From Candidatus Gottesmanbacteria bacterium (GTDB lineage: Bacteria; Patescibacteriota; Microgenomatia; JACOXO01): 41,590 nucleotides of DNA. The position numbers and the translations under genes were made by a program. Position 1 is the stretch's first letter. The number at the start of each line of letters is the position of its first letter. Below, in pieces: positions 31,054 through 39,160 of the stretch. The notes under the pieces were generated by a model that saw only the letters and a list, made by a program, of their open reading frames with translations, searched no databases and was not told the DNA's origin. The stretch lies in assembly GCA_016182365.1 (NCBI GenBank), contig JACOXO010000020.1, positions 1 through 41,590 of the forward strand. Reading direction: 5' to 3'.

Positions 31054-31446
31054 ATGTTTAGTCATCTTTCTTATCTTATATCTATCTTCTTTTTTTCAGG
31101 GATTGCAGTAGTTCTTGAATGGGTTTTTGGATTTCATGTATTAAAAAAATACTTAAAAACTATATTTATTACTCTTATTTATGCTTTATTCTTTACTCTT
31201 ACAGAATCAGTTGCTCTTAGAAGTAGGATTTGGAGTTATAATCCAGAGACAACATTTAACACTAAGATTTTTGGTGTAGAAATAGAAACGTATGTTTTTA
31301 CAATTTTTGTTACAGTTACAATTTCTGGAGTAGTAATTGCTTGGACTTTTTATGAAGATAAAGGCAAACCAATTCTTTTACAAAGCATCAGGGATGTGTT
31401 AAAAGGAACTTATGCTTTTTGGAACAAGGATAGATTCAAAAAATAA
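31054..31446 (+). CDS. Lycopene-cyclase-domain half protein 2 (CrtYd-like)
   Basis: A 130-residue protein with three to four membrane helices and the domain signature SRIWSYNPETTFNTKIFGVEIETYVFTIFVTVTISGVVIAWTFYE. In the heterodimeric bacterial and archaeal lycopene cyclases this Trp and acidic helix form the active site. The expected P-x-EE is VEIETY here, so the acidic pair is altered. ATG 31054 follows the previous gene directly. No other carotenoid genes are in the window. It may act in carotenoid cyclisation or be a diverged membrane protein of the same fold. Confidence 0.6.
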   Translation: MFSHLSYLISIFFFSGIAVVLEWVFGFHVLKKYLKTIFITLIYALFFTLTESVALRSRIWSYNPETTFNTKIFGVEIETYVFTIFVTVTISGVVIAWTFYEDKGKPILLQSIRDVLKGTYAFWNKDRFKK

Positions 31447-31471
31447 GTTCTAATTTCTTCAAACTTAACTT

Positions 31472-31810
31472 ATGGCAGGAGAAAAAAGACCATACAGCGA
31501 TCCTACAGCAGATCAGGCAATAACAACTGCAGATATAGAACTTAGGAAACCCCATGATTTCTTTTTTGCAGACCCAACCTCAAATAGAATTGTTGCTTTT
31601 ACAATAAAACCTCCTAAACCAAAATCGGTAAGTGCGTTCACTAGTCAACATGCATTACTTGGATTGTTAAACCAAAAAGGTAGTATTTGGCAGCCAATTA
31701 CACATGAGGATTATAGAAAGCTTCAAAAAGAAGATCCTAAAAGGCAGATTTCATGGAAAAAATTAAGACCTGAACTTCAAGACACTAAATCTAAACCAAA
31801 AAAATCTTAG
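31472..31810 (+). CDS. Hypothetical protein, 112 residues
   Basis: A soluble, basic protein with many Lys and Pro residues. It opens MAGEKRPYSDPTADQAITTADIELRKPHDFFFADPTSNRIVAF and ends KLRPELQDTKSKPKKS. The compact strand-rich centre (RIVAFTIKPPKPKSVSAFTSQHALLGLLNQKGSIWQPITHEDYRKL) resembles a small globular domain. I do not recognise a family. It sits between the cyclase-like genes and a nuclease gene, all on the + strand. Confidence 0.5.
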   Translation: MAGEKRPYSDPTADQAITTADIELRKPHDFFFADPTSNRIVAFTIKPPKPKSVSAFTSQHALLGLLNQKGSIWQPITHEDYRKLQKEDPKRQISWKKLRPELQDTKSKPKKS

Positions 31811-31843
31811 CCTGTAATATAATTTTACTGTATAGTTTATTTA

Positions 31844-32374
31844 ATGGCTAAGAAGAAAAGATTAAATAGAGTTCTTCTTGTTTCTTTGGGTATTCCCTCT
31901 GTTTTCTTCCCCGGTCTTATTCTCGCTTCTATTTTAGGCTGGGATTGGCAATATAATTTAGAAAAGCTAGCCCAAAGCGGGGGATATAAACAATCCTCAG
32001 AAGTATTTCCTGATAAAGCTTTAGTTACCGAAGTTCTGGACGGGGATACAATTGATATCGATAACGGGCAAACTGTAAGGCTTGTTGGCATTGAGGCCCC
32101 CAACAGGGGAGATGAGGGATGGGAGGAGTCTAAAGAGTATCTTGAGGATTTAATAGAAGGCGAAACAGTAATCTTAGAATATGATGCATATCAGATTGAT
32201 AAATTCGGCAGGCTTCTTGCCTATGTTTATGAAGACTGTAAATCAAACTTAGGTTGCGAGAATAATAAAAGAATGGTGAATTGGCTCATGGTAAAAAAAG
32301 ACCTGGCAAGAGTAGAAACTTACGAAGGAAGAAGACCATTAAAGTACGAAAAATATTTGTATAGTGCTGAATAA
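31844..32374 (+). CDS. Thermonuclease (staphylococcal-nuclease-like), membrane-anchored
   Basis: A 176-residue protein with an N-terminal basic tail and membrane anchor (about residues 8-27). An SNase OB-fold follows: VTEVLDGDTIDIDNGQTVRLVGIEAPNRGDEG holds the Ca2+-binding Asp residues and the first catalytic Arg. The acidic helix EESKEYLEDLIEGETVILEYD follows, then DKFGRLLAYVYED with the second Arg. It would cut DNA or RNA at the cell surface. A surface nuclease suits a nucleotide-scavenging lifestyle alongside the purine salvage operon. ATG 31844 lies about 6 bases after a TATAGT-like -10. Confidence 0.85.
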   Translation: MAKKKRLNRVLLVSLGIPSVFFPGLILASILGWDWQYNLEKLAQSGGYKQSSEVFPDKALVTEVLDGDTIDIDNGQTVRLVGIEAPNRGDEGWEESKEYLEDLIEGETVILEYDAYQIDKFGRLLAYVYEDCKSNLGCENNKRMVNWLMVKKDLARVETYEGRRPLKYEKYLYSAE

Positions 32375-32399
32375 ATAATTAAGTTGTAAGATAAATACA

Positions 32400-33534
32400 A
32401 TGAAAAAAATTATATTACTAACTCTATTTTCTCTTGTTTTTTTTGTAGGAGCTATTCTAATTATTTTAAATAGACTGAATATTAAAGTTCCTATACCAAA
32501 TTCTCCATATTACAAAAGTTTTTTTGGTGTATATGAACGAGAATGTAACAATTCATTGTTTATAGGAGTAGGATGTAGTCCAATGTATATTAAAATTAAT
32601 AACGCTAATCCTCGAACTTATCAGGTTTTAAAGTATGACTCGTCAGATGAGTCAGAGCAATATAGCTATGCAAAAGATGATAATAACGTTTTTTGGTATA
32701 CAGAGATAATTCCTGAAGCAGACCTTGATACTTTCAAGGCAGTTGCACGTGGTGTAGCTATTGATAAAAACGATGTATATCTTAGTGGGGATATATATAA
32801 TAAGTACTACTTTGACCAAAATGGTAAAGAATTAAGTGAGAGCTTTGATCCTAATACATTCAAAATTCTTCATAGAACAAATAATCACGAACTTCTTCAA
32901 GACAAAAGTGGAATTTATTATAAAAGATCAAATGTAAGTGTTCCCAAAGCTATTAAGTTAGAAATTGCGGATGTTGAGAGTTTTAAAGTAGAATCATCAG
33001 ATATTTATAGTGCTCCTCCATTTCCTGAAAAATATGCACAGTATTATATTAAAAATAAGTTCTTTTCAGATGATCCTTATATCATTGCTACAGATAAAAA
33101 CTTTGTTTATATAGCAACAAATGGAGGTCTTGATATTGTAGAAAGCTTAAGTCCTAATACCTTATTTAATAAAATAGCAGTTGGGCTGTCAGCACTTCTT
33201 GCTGTGTTTGTAGGCCAAAACTGGATTACTAAGCAGGAAGAGAAGGAAAAAAAGATAAAGGAATATGCACATAAGTATCCTAGTGGAAAGTTTGGAATAG
33301 ATTGGGAGATTGTAGAACCACAAAGTCTTCCTGGTGCTTATTATGTTTTTGAGAAAAAAAGATTCTGATCCAGTTACTTTTACAATTATACCACTTTCTT
33401 CCTACAGAAAGAATGGATACGCATTTGATAAGAATAATAAATATTCAAAAGGCAAACCAATTACTCATTCAGGACGTCTTGAGGATTTCGACAGAGCTTA
33501 TAAAGAATGGCAAAAAGCACAAAGCGAAGAATAA
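32400..33534 (+). pseudogene. DKNYY-like exported protein, frameshifted at an A7 run
   Basis: ATG 32400 opens a protein with an N-terminal membrane anchor (residues 3-24) and repeated segments such as YAKDDNNVFWYTEIIPEADLDTFKAV, AIDKNDVYLSGDIYNKYYFDQNG and TDKNFVYIATNGG. These resemble the DKNYY repeat family of surface proteins. The frame ends at TGA 33366 just after AAAAAAA (33354-33360). Dropping one A joins it to a frame continuing DSDPVTFTIIPLSSYRKNGYAF... to TAA 33532. One 377-residue protein was probably encoded; the break is an indel, sequencing error or slippage site. The tail has a second hydrophobic segment (KIAVGLSALLAVFVGQNW). Confidence 0.6.
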
Positions 33535-33552
33535 GTCATAGCATCTTGCTAA

Positions 33553-34026
33553 TTAATTAGTGTTGATTGATGGTTGAGGATTAACGGTTCCGCAAAGATC
33601 ACGTCTTTTAACTTCTTCTAAAATTTTATCATATTTATCAATAATATCCTGAACTCCTTTTACCGGTGTTTCTAATTGGTTAATATATAACCAGGTTTTT
33701 TCAGGATAAATCTCGCATTCTCCAATTCTTGTCAGTGATGTAGTAGTATTTTCATTGTTAATATCTAATGGAATATCTACTCCGTCGAAAATTAACTTTC
33801 CTTTGTTTTTAACGTTGCCTGTCATCCACCAATCAAAATCAGATACTTCACTATTGTAACCTAACTTCTGATCTTCAAAATTATGCAAACTATATACTTG
33901 AGACTTCAGTAAGAAAATTTTTAGCTGAGGATAGATGAAATAATAACCAAAAAATAGAATAATAGCAGCAATAATTAACCCGACAATGACTATAAATAAA
34001 TTAATAATAATTTTCTTAAGATTCAT
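33553..34026 (-). CDS. Hypothetical membrane-anchored protein, 157 residues
   Basis: An N-terminal membrane helix (about residues 7-30, NLFIVIVGLIIAAIILFFGYYFIYP) anchors an exterior domain of about 120 residues. That domain holds an SDFDWWMTGNVKNKGKLIFDGVDIPLDI strand region and two Cys (GECEIYP and RRDLCGTV) that could form a disulfide. No family recognised. It is transcribed towards the frameshifted DKNYY-like gene and probably alone. Confidence 0.6.
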   Translation of the reverse strand: MNLKKIIINLFIVIVGLIIAAIILFFGYYFIYPQLKIFLLKSQVYSLHNFEDQKLGYNSEVSDFDWWMTGNVKNKGKLIFDGVDIPLDINNENTTTSLTRIGECEIYPEKTWLYINQLETPVKGVQDIIDKYDKILEEVKRRDLCGTVNPQPSINTN

Positions 34027-34151
34027 TTATACTTTATTTTACATTAAATAAACAAAAAAGTCTGTTGCGACAGCCTTTTTGACTGACAATCTTCTTAAAG
34101 CTACCTAAAATCAATTAATTTATATATTATAATTAGTTATATTATTTAACT

Positions 34152-34382
34152 ATGAAACAACTTATAGAATGGTCAACACCAAAATACATAAAAATTAAAG
34201 AACTGAAACAATATAGGAGCATTCCAGGAAAAAGGAAATGGTCATGTAAAAAATCAAAAGGAGAGCATCACTTCAAATTTATTGATACATCATCTTTTGA
34301 TTTTGGTACGTCTAAATATAGCTGGGATAATTATCAGTGTATAGTATGTGGAAAAAAAGATGAGATATTTAGGAGTATCTAG
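34152..34382 (+). CDS. Small hypothetical protein with CxxC motif
   Basis: A 76-residue basic protein with a WSCKKSKGEHHFKFID stretch and a C-terminal YQCIVCGKKDEIF. The Cys-x-x-Cys plus His residues suggest a zinc-binding hook or treble clef. It lies immediately upstream (3 bases) of a small antitoxin-like gene on the same strand. I do not recognise a family and cannot tell whether it is the matching toxin. Confidence 0.5.
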   Translation: MKQLIEWSTPKYIKIKELKQYRSIPGKRKWSCKKSKGEHHFKFIDTSSFDFGTSKYSWDNYQCIVCGKKDEIFRSI

Positions 34383-34385
34383 AAT

Positions 34386-34553
34386 ATGACTAAAGCAAAT
34401 ATTTATCAAACAAAAATACAACAAACTAAACCTGTAGTTTATAAAGAGAATAAAAATCCACGTAAACCCGGTTTACTGAAAGGAAAAATCTGGATTTCTG
34501 ATGATTTTAATGACGAAGATGAAGAGATAAATAAACTTTTCTATGGTGAATAA
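34386..34553 (+). CDS. Small antitoxin-like protein, 55 residues
   Basis: ATG 34386 opens a 55-residue frame ending with PRKPGLLKGKIWISDDFNDEDEEINKLFYGE. The GLLKGKIWISDDFND pattern is the C-terminal toxin-binding tail of many small VapB/Phd-like and DUF2281 antitoxins. The usual N-terminal DNA-binding half is missing or replaced by a short polar segment. It follows the CxxC small protein by three bases. No PIN or other toxin gene is adjacent, so it is an orphan or its partner is unrecognised. Confidence 0.5.
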   Translation: MTKANIYQTKIQQTKPVVYKENKNPRKPGLLKGKIWISDDFNDEDEEINKLFYGE

Positions 34554-34634
34554 TACTGCATAATACAATTTCCTCTATTCTGCACAGAATTAGGCAGCAT
34601 TGTCTAATAAAGTTTTTTTCACTAAGATACAGAT

Positions 34635-36281
34635 ATGAAAAAAAGAGCTGGCCTTATATTTTTCTTAATTATCTTCCTAGCTTTAACCTTGCGTATTTTT
34701 AATCTAGCTCAAATCCCTTCAGGTTTTTATAATGATGAAACTCTTGTAGGATATGAGGCTTATTCAATACTCGAAACCGGAAAAGACCAGTATGGAAATC
34801 CATTTCCTCTTGCTTTTAAAGCATTTGGGGACTTCCGACCAGGGTTATATATTTATTCAATTGTTCCATTTATTAAAGTTTTTGGTCTGAATGAATTTGC
34901 TGTAAGGCTTCCATCAACGCTTTTCTCAACAGCTCTAATTATCGTCACCTATTTTCTTGCTCTTGAGCTTTTTAATAAAAAGCGCATTGCCCTTCTTGCC
35001 TCACTCTGGATGGCAATTGTCCCTTTCAGCATCCAATTTGGCAGGATGGCCCATGATACTAATCCAGCAACTCTTCTTGTGGCTTTGGGAGTTCTTATTT
35101 ATCTTAAGTCCAGGAAAAATATAAAACTATTGCCTTTATCAGCAATTATTTTATCTTTATCTTTATACGTTTACTATACAACAAGAGTAATTGTTCCTCT
35201 ATTTATTGTCTATTTTATTTTCCATGACCACAAATGGCTTTTGAAAAATCTGAAAATAACCCTACTTTCCCTTATTCTTTCTATTATCATTATCTCTCCT
35301 ATAGCTTACTCTCTAATTTCAAGCCCTGGGGCCTTTTTCTCAAGAGCTGACCATGTGAGTTTATGGGGAGATAAGGGATTAACTGCAAATATAATTGGGA
35401 ATACGACTGAGGATAGTTATGAGAATATAACCAAACTTCCGAGGATTTACCATAATAAATTAACAGAGGGTTTTATAGTTGTTACTAAATCTTTTCTAAA
35501 TCATTTCAGCTTAGATTTTCTTATCTTTGAGGGGGATTTAGACCAGATTTATAAAGTCCCTTCATTTGGAATAATTTATATTCTGGATATAATTCTTATC
35601 ATTATTGGACTGATTGTTATTAACAAATATAAGAAAATAACAGGATTTATAATTTTTTGGCTTGTTGCAGGTTTAATTCCTGATACTCTAACCAGGTTTT
35701 CACCAACAGCATCAAGAATCCAGTTTATTCTTCCAGTACTGGCTATTGCAATTGCACTTTCTATAAACTATTTGTATAAAAATTTAAACAAAGTTATTTT
35801 TTCAGTATCAACAATTATTTATTTATTCGTTTTTTCCTTTTATCTGCATCAGTATTTTTTGCATATGAGTATAAGGTATGCAAAAGAATGGCATTATGGT
35901 CTTAAACAGGTAGTTAGTGAGGTTAATAAAAAGAAAGATTGTTATGACAGAATCTGGATATCCAAAACCATGTGGGGGTGGATTAATTTTGCCTTCTTCT
36001 TAAAATACCCACCCCAACAGATGCAACGGGAGATAGAACTTAAAGACATAAACGAATATGGAATTGGATGGGTATATGACTTTGACAAGTATCACTTCGA
36101 CTATTTGCCTGGAGATATCACAGGTCATAAAAAAACATTGTTTATTGGAGAAAGGGGAGATTTTTCAGCTAAAGATAGACCGATTCCTGATAAAATAATC
36201 TATTTTCCTGACAAAACTGAAGCATACTATATTGTCAGTTCGGATAAACAAACTTACAATCAATGTCAATTTACTAATTGA
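34635..36281 (+). CDS. GT39/GT83-like (PMT/ArnT) membrane glycosyltransferase
   Basis: A 548-residue protein with about 11-12 membrane helices. The first exterior loop carries GFYNDETLVGYEAYSI, the conserved acidic D-E pair at which PMT/ArnT-type enzymes bind the polyprenyl-phosphate sugar donor. It continues with AFGDFRPGLYIYSIVPFIKVFGLNEFAVRLPS, the signature of the PMT_2 group. A soluble C-terminal part (about 430-548) ends the protein. It probably transfers a sugar from a lipid carrier to a surface protein or glycan. It converges with the next gene, overlapping it by eight bases tail to tail. Confidence 0.82.
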   Translation: MKKRAGLIFFLIIFLALTLRIFNLAQIPSGFYNDETLVGYEAYSILETGKDQYGNPFPLAFKAFGDFRPGLYIYSIVPFIKVFGLNEFAVRLPSTLFSTALIIVTYFLALELFNKKRIALLASLWMAIVPFSIQFGRMAHDTNPATLLVALGVLIYLKSRKNIKLLPLSAIILSLSLYVYYTTRVIVPLFIVYFIFHDHKWLLKNLKITLLSLILSIIIISPIAYSLISSPGAFFSRADHVSLWGDKGLTANIIGNTTEDSYENITKLPRIYHNKLTEGFIVVTKSFLNHFSLDFLIFEGDLDQIYKVPSFGIIYILDIILIIIGLIVINKYKKITGFIIFWLVAGLIPDTLTRFSPTASRIQFILPVLAIAIALSINYLYKNLNKVIFSVSTIIYLFVFSFYLHQYFLHMSIRYAKEWHYGLKQVVSEVNKKKDCYDRIWISKTMWGWINFAFFLKYPPQQMQREIELKDINEYGIGWVYDFDKYHFDYLPGDITGHKKTLFIGERGDFSAKDRPIPDKIIYFPDKTEAYYIVSSDKQTYNQCQFTN

Positions 36282-37809
36282 AGGATAGTTTTTCTCTTTT
36301 AACTATCAGGGTTTGTCCTCCTATTTCCCAACTATTACTTGTTTTAAATTCACTATCTGGTGTTTTATAGTTTATAAAATCCTCTCTAATTAGTGTTGAA
36401 GCATCAGGTATTATGAGATAGGTAATATTTTGATTTTCCTGTGGTATATAATGATATTTGTCTTCTCCCAGCCATTTAAAAAGGTAATCATAGTCAAAAG
36501 TATAAATAGATGGAGCATAAACAAATACTGAAAAAGGTTTACCTTGGGCATCCTTATATATAAAATCTAGTATATATTTTTTGGTGTATAAAGTTTGAAT
36601 TGTTAAGGGATCTATTTTGGGCTCGTTGAATGATCTATGAATCGTTGCAACTGAAAGATAAATAACCCAGATAAAAAGTAGTACCTTGAAAAAGGGAAAT
36701 TTGCTGATGATGACTCCAGTTAATAAAAGAAATATTATTTCAGCTCCAATGAACTGGTAGTTCCAGATCGGGTTTTTTGAGGACAGAAATACAAAAAGAA
36801 GCATACCGGAGCATATGACAATAAATGATATCAGTTGTTTTTCTGCTTTGGTCCAACTAAATTTGTTGGTTAAAAATCCGTAAAGTACTAAAAACACAAC
36901 GATAAAAATCCATAGATAGGCAAGTTGGCCTGGAACTTGAAATAAATTTTTTGGCAGCAAAAAAAACTGTTCGAGTATTTGGATATCAGAAAGACCTACT
37001 TGTCCAACTACAGCAGAATTATATAAAAAAGATTGAGTCAGAACATAAATTATTCTCTTTGTTTGTCCAAAACCGTGTCTTAACTCAAATAATATAAAAG
37101 GAAGACTTGCTGTAGAAACGCCAATTAAAAATGGTAGGAATATATAGACAAGATTAGTAAAAAATATTTTCAATTTTCTTTTTTTGTTAAAAAATATAAA
37201 TATATTTAAAAGTAGATAAGTTACAACTCCAATAAATATTATTGATCCGAAGGACATATGCAGCTGAGTAAGAAGTCCAGATAAAATACCCAACACAAAG
37301 AAACTGATGAGATTCCTTTTAAACTCCTTATCCCAATTTATAGCAACAACAGAACAAAAAATTCCCAGAAAAATAATTGGAGCCAGATTCACATGCCAAA
37401 GATGAACAGTGTTTGGATAATAAGCAAGAATATATAAAAGCCAAAGAATGATAACTGATAAACCACCAAAAATTGGCTTAAATCTATAAAGAAGGTATGG
37501 GACTAAAATAAAATAAGGCAAAACCAATACAAAAAACGCAATAACTATCGGATCTTTATTAAAAATCTGAACTAATGCAACCAGCCAGCTCCAATGTGGT
37601 CCATAAAATATTCCTGGAATTCCTCCCTCATAACCTATTAATCTTATTTTTTGCAAATTTTCAAGTCCTAGAAGCAAACCCCAAGCAGTATCATGCCAGT
37701 GGGGAATGGCACCCGCTGCCAGCATTTTTAGGGGAAAGTAGATAGGGAAGCCAAGTAATATGACAAGAAGGATTATTTTTAGTACTCTCTTTTTCTTAAC
37801 CCAGCTCAT
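36274..37809 (-). CDS. Polytopic membrane protein, glycosyltransferase-like (GT-C)
   Basis: A 511-residue protein with 11-12 membrane helices. An exterior loop after helix 1 contains IPHWHDTAWGLLLGLENLQKIRLIGYEGGIPGIFYGPHWSWL, the position where GT-C enzymes carry their catalytic acidic residue (HD here). A soluble C-terminal region (about 420-511) ends the protein. I infer a GT-C glycosyltransferase because of this topology and its convergent neighbour of the same type. Sequence motifs are weaker than in the neighbour. Its start lies 22 bases upstream of the T-box promoter, which points the other way. Confidence 0.6.
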   Translation of the reverse strand: MSWVKKKRVLKIILLVILLGFPIYFPLKMLAAGAIPHWHDTAWGLLLGLENLQKIRLIGYEGGIPGIFYGPHWSWLVALVQIFNKDPIVIAFFVLVLPYFILVPYLLYRFKPIFGGLSVIILWLLYILAYYPNTVHLWHVNLAPIIFLGIFCSVVAINWDKEFKRNLISFFVLGILSGLLTQLHMSFGSIIFIGVVTYLLLNIFIFFNKKRKLKIFFTNLVYIFLPFLIGVSTASLPFILFELRHGFGQTKRIIYVLTQSFLYNSAVVGQVGLSDIQILEQFFLLPKNLFQVPGQLAYLWIFIVVFLVLYGFLTNKFSWTKAEKQLISFIVICSGMLLFVFLSSKNPIWNYQFIGAEIIFLLLTGVIISKFPFFKVLLFIWVIYLSVATIHRSFNEPKIDPLTIQTLYTKKYILDFIYKDAQGKPFSVFVYAPSIYTFDYDYLFKWLGEDKYHYIPQENQNITYLIIPDASTLIREDFINYKTPDSEFKTSNSWEIGGQTLIVKREKLSFN

Positions 37810-37831
37810 AAGTTAAAATTATACACTGATA

Positions 37832-37860
37832 TTGACATGTGATATAGCCCAGACTATAAT
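37832..37860 (+). promoter_or_regulatory. Perfect consensus sigma70-type promoter
   Basis: TTGACA (37832-37837), a 17-base spacer and TATAAT (37855-37860), an exact match to the vegetative consensus. Transcription should start near 37867 and run into the T-box leader. Confidence 0.85.
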
Positions 37861-37866
37861 ATTCGA

Positions 37867-38118
37867 TAATAAATGCAATGATGGTGTTGGTTGGAACACC
37901 GGAGCAGACCGCAGAAATTCGGTACGGAGGCGAAACCGTAACCCTCCTTCGCGTAAAGCTACGGAAGGGTAAAAAAGTCAGCAACATGTGTCATCCGCCA
38001 GCTGGCGGAAGGAGCATGTCAGGAATAAGTTAAAACAAGGTGGCACCGCCCCTAGATTTAGGAGCCCTTGTAAGTTTCTCTCGAGCTCAGCTCGATGGAG
38101 ATTTACAAGGGTTTTTTT
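37867..38118 (+). promoter_or_regulatory. T-box leader controlling the trpS operon
   Basis: AAGGTGGCACCGC (38037-38049) matches the T-box motif that binds the tRNA acceptor end. ACAAGG (38035-38040) can pair with the CCCTTGT start of the terminator to form an antiterminator. In competition, CCCTTGTAA (38065-38073) pairs with TTACAAGGG (38103-38111) followed by seven T, making an intrinsic terminator. About 170 nt precede the motif. They include GGTGTT-GGTTGG-AACACC and other hairpins expected of stem I and stem III. I could not place the specifier codon; a Trp (UGG) specifier is expected from the downstream trpS. Uncharged tRNA should favour read-through. Confidence 0.8.
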
Positions 38119-38137
38119 ATTAATTATTAATTAATTT

Positions 38138-38425
38138 ATGTCAGAAAGGAAAAAACCATATATTGATGCATACCATTTTCAGGGAGATAAACTTCCATTT
38201 GTTGATGATGGTTTAGTAAAAAATGTAATAAGCACAATATTAGGACAAGGAAACGGTGAAGTAATTTTTCCTCAGGAAGTTTCAGCTGCGGAAAGGAGAA
38301 TAGTTCTTAATCATTTATATAGACATCATGGCAGTTTAGGATCAAGAGTGGTATTCATTTCAGGTATTCCTTTGGAAGAAGGAGTGGGAACACTTATTCA
38401 AATTAGTAAAAAACAGAAAAAGTAA
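38138..38425 (+). CDS. Hypothetical protein, first gene of the T-box operon
   Basis: A 95-residue soluble protein with an N-terminal KKPYIDAYHFQGDKLPFVDDGLVKNVISTILGQG region and a helix-strand core (VIFPQEVSAAERRIVLNHLYRHHGSLGSRVVFISG). It ends in a Lys tail. It begins 20 bases after the T-box terminator and lies 20 bases before the racemase gene, so it shares T-box control. No family recognised. Confidence 0.6.
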   Translation: MSERKKPYIDAYHFQGDKLPFVDDGLVKNVISTILGQGNGEVIFPQEVSAAERRIVLNHLYRHHGSLGSRVVFISGIPLEEGVGTLIQISKKQKK

Positions 38426-38445
38426 TAATTAATACTTGTAATTAT

Positions 38446-39150
38446 ATGAAACAAAACAGTAAAACAATTGGCGTAATTGGAGGAATGGGTCCTGAAGCGT
38501 CAGAAAGATTTTATGGAATGTTAATTAAATTATCTCAAAAATATTACAAAATTGAGAAAAATGAAGACTTTCCTAAAATTTATATCGCATCAGTTCCTGT
38601 GCCTGATTTTATTTCCTCCCAGAAAAATCAAAAAAGGGCATTAAACATGTTAGTACAAACAGTAAAAGAGATGAATAAACTTGATATTGATTATTTTTGT
38701 ATGGCTTGCAATACCGGACATCTACTGCTTTCTGATTTAGAGAAGCAGACCAATAAAGAATTTGTTTCACTTCTTTCCCTGTTGCCTATAAGTATAAAAA
38801 ATAAAGGAATTTCCAGAGTTGGCTTGTTAGCAACACCAACAACAATAAGGACAAAAATGTATCAAAAACCATTGGCGGATAATAATATTGAACTTATCAT
38901 CCCAGATGAAGGTGAAATTAATATGTTGGGTACTATTGTCATGGATACAATTGCTGGTAAAAATAAAAAAAGAAATTCAATGCTAATTGAAAAGATTGCA
39001 ATAAATCTTGTTAAAAAAGGCGCACAGGGAATTGTTGAAGGCTGTACAGAAATACCGCTGATTTCGCCTAAAAGATATCTGGTTCCTAAGTTTGATACTT
39101 TGGAAGTTCTAGCCAGGGCTGTTTTAAATAGGTATTATTTGTTAAAATAA
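38446..39150 (+). CDS. Aspartate/glutamate racemase family protein
   Basis: A 234-residue enzyme with the family N-terminus KTIGVIGGMGPEASERFY and the catalytic Cys pair: FCMACNTGH (Cys87 region) and VEGCTEIPL (near residue 206). The Asp/Glu racemase superfamily uses these two Cys as acid-base pair. It could make D-Asp or D-Glu for the peptidoglycan peptide. It lies 10 bases upstream of trpS under the T-box. The link with tryptophan is unclear; operon placement may be for co-expression only. Confidence 0.88.
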   Translation: MKQNSKTIGVIGGMGPEASERFYGMLIKLSQKYYKIEKNEDFPKIYIASVPVPDFISSQKNQKRALNMLVQTVKEMNKLDIDYFCMACNTGHLLLSDLEKQTNKEFVSLLSLLPISIKNKGISRVGLLATPTTIRTKMYQKPLADNNIELIIPDEGEINMLGTIVMDTIAGKNKKRNSMLIEKIAINLVKKGAQGIVEGCTEIPLISPKRYLVPKFDTLEVLARAVLNRYYLLK

Positions 39151-39160
39151 GGGACAAATC

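Noticed and set aside
31837-32103. Minus-strand frame opposite the thermonuclease gene
   Set aside because: Shadow of the nuclease gene, which has catalytic motifs.
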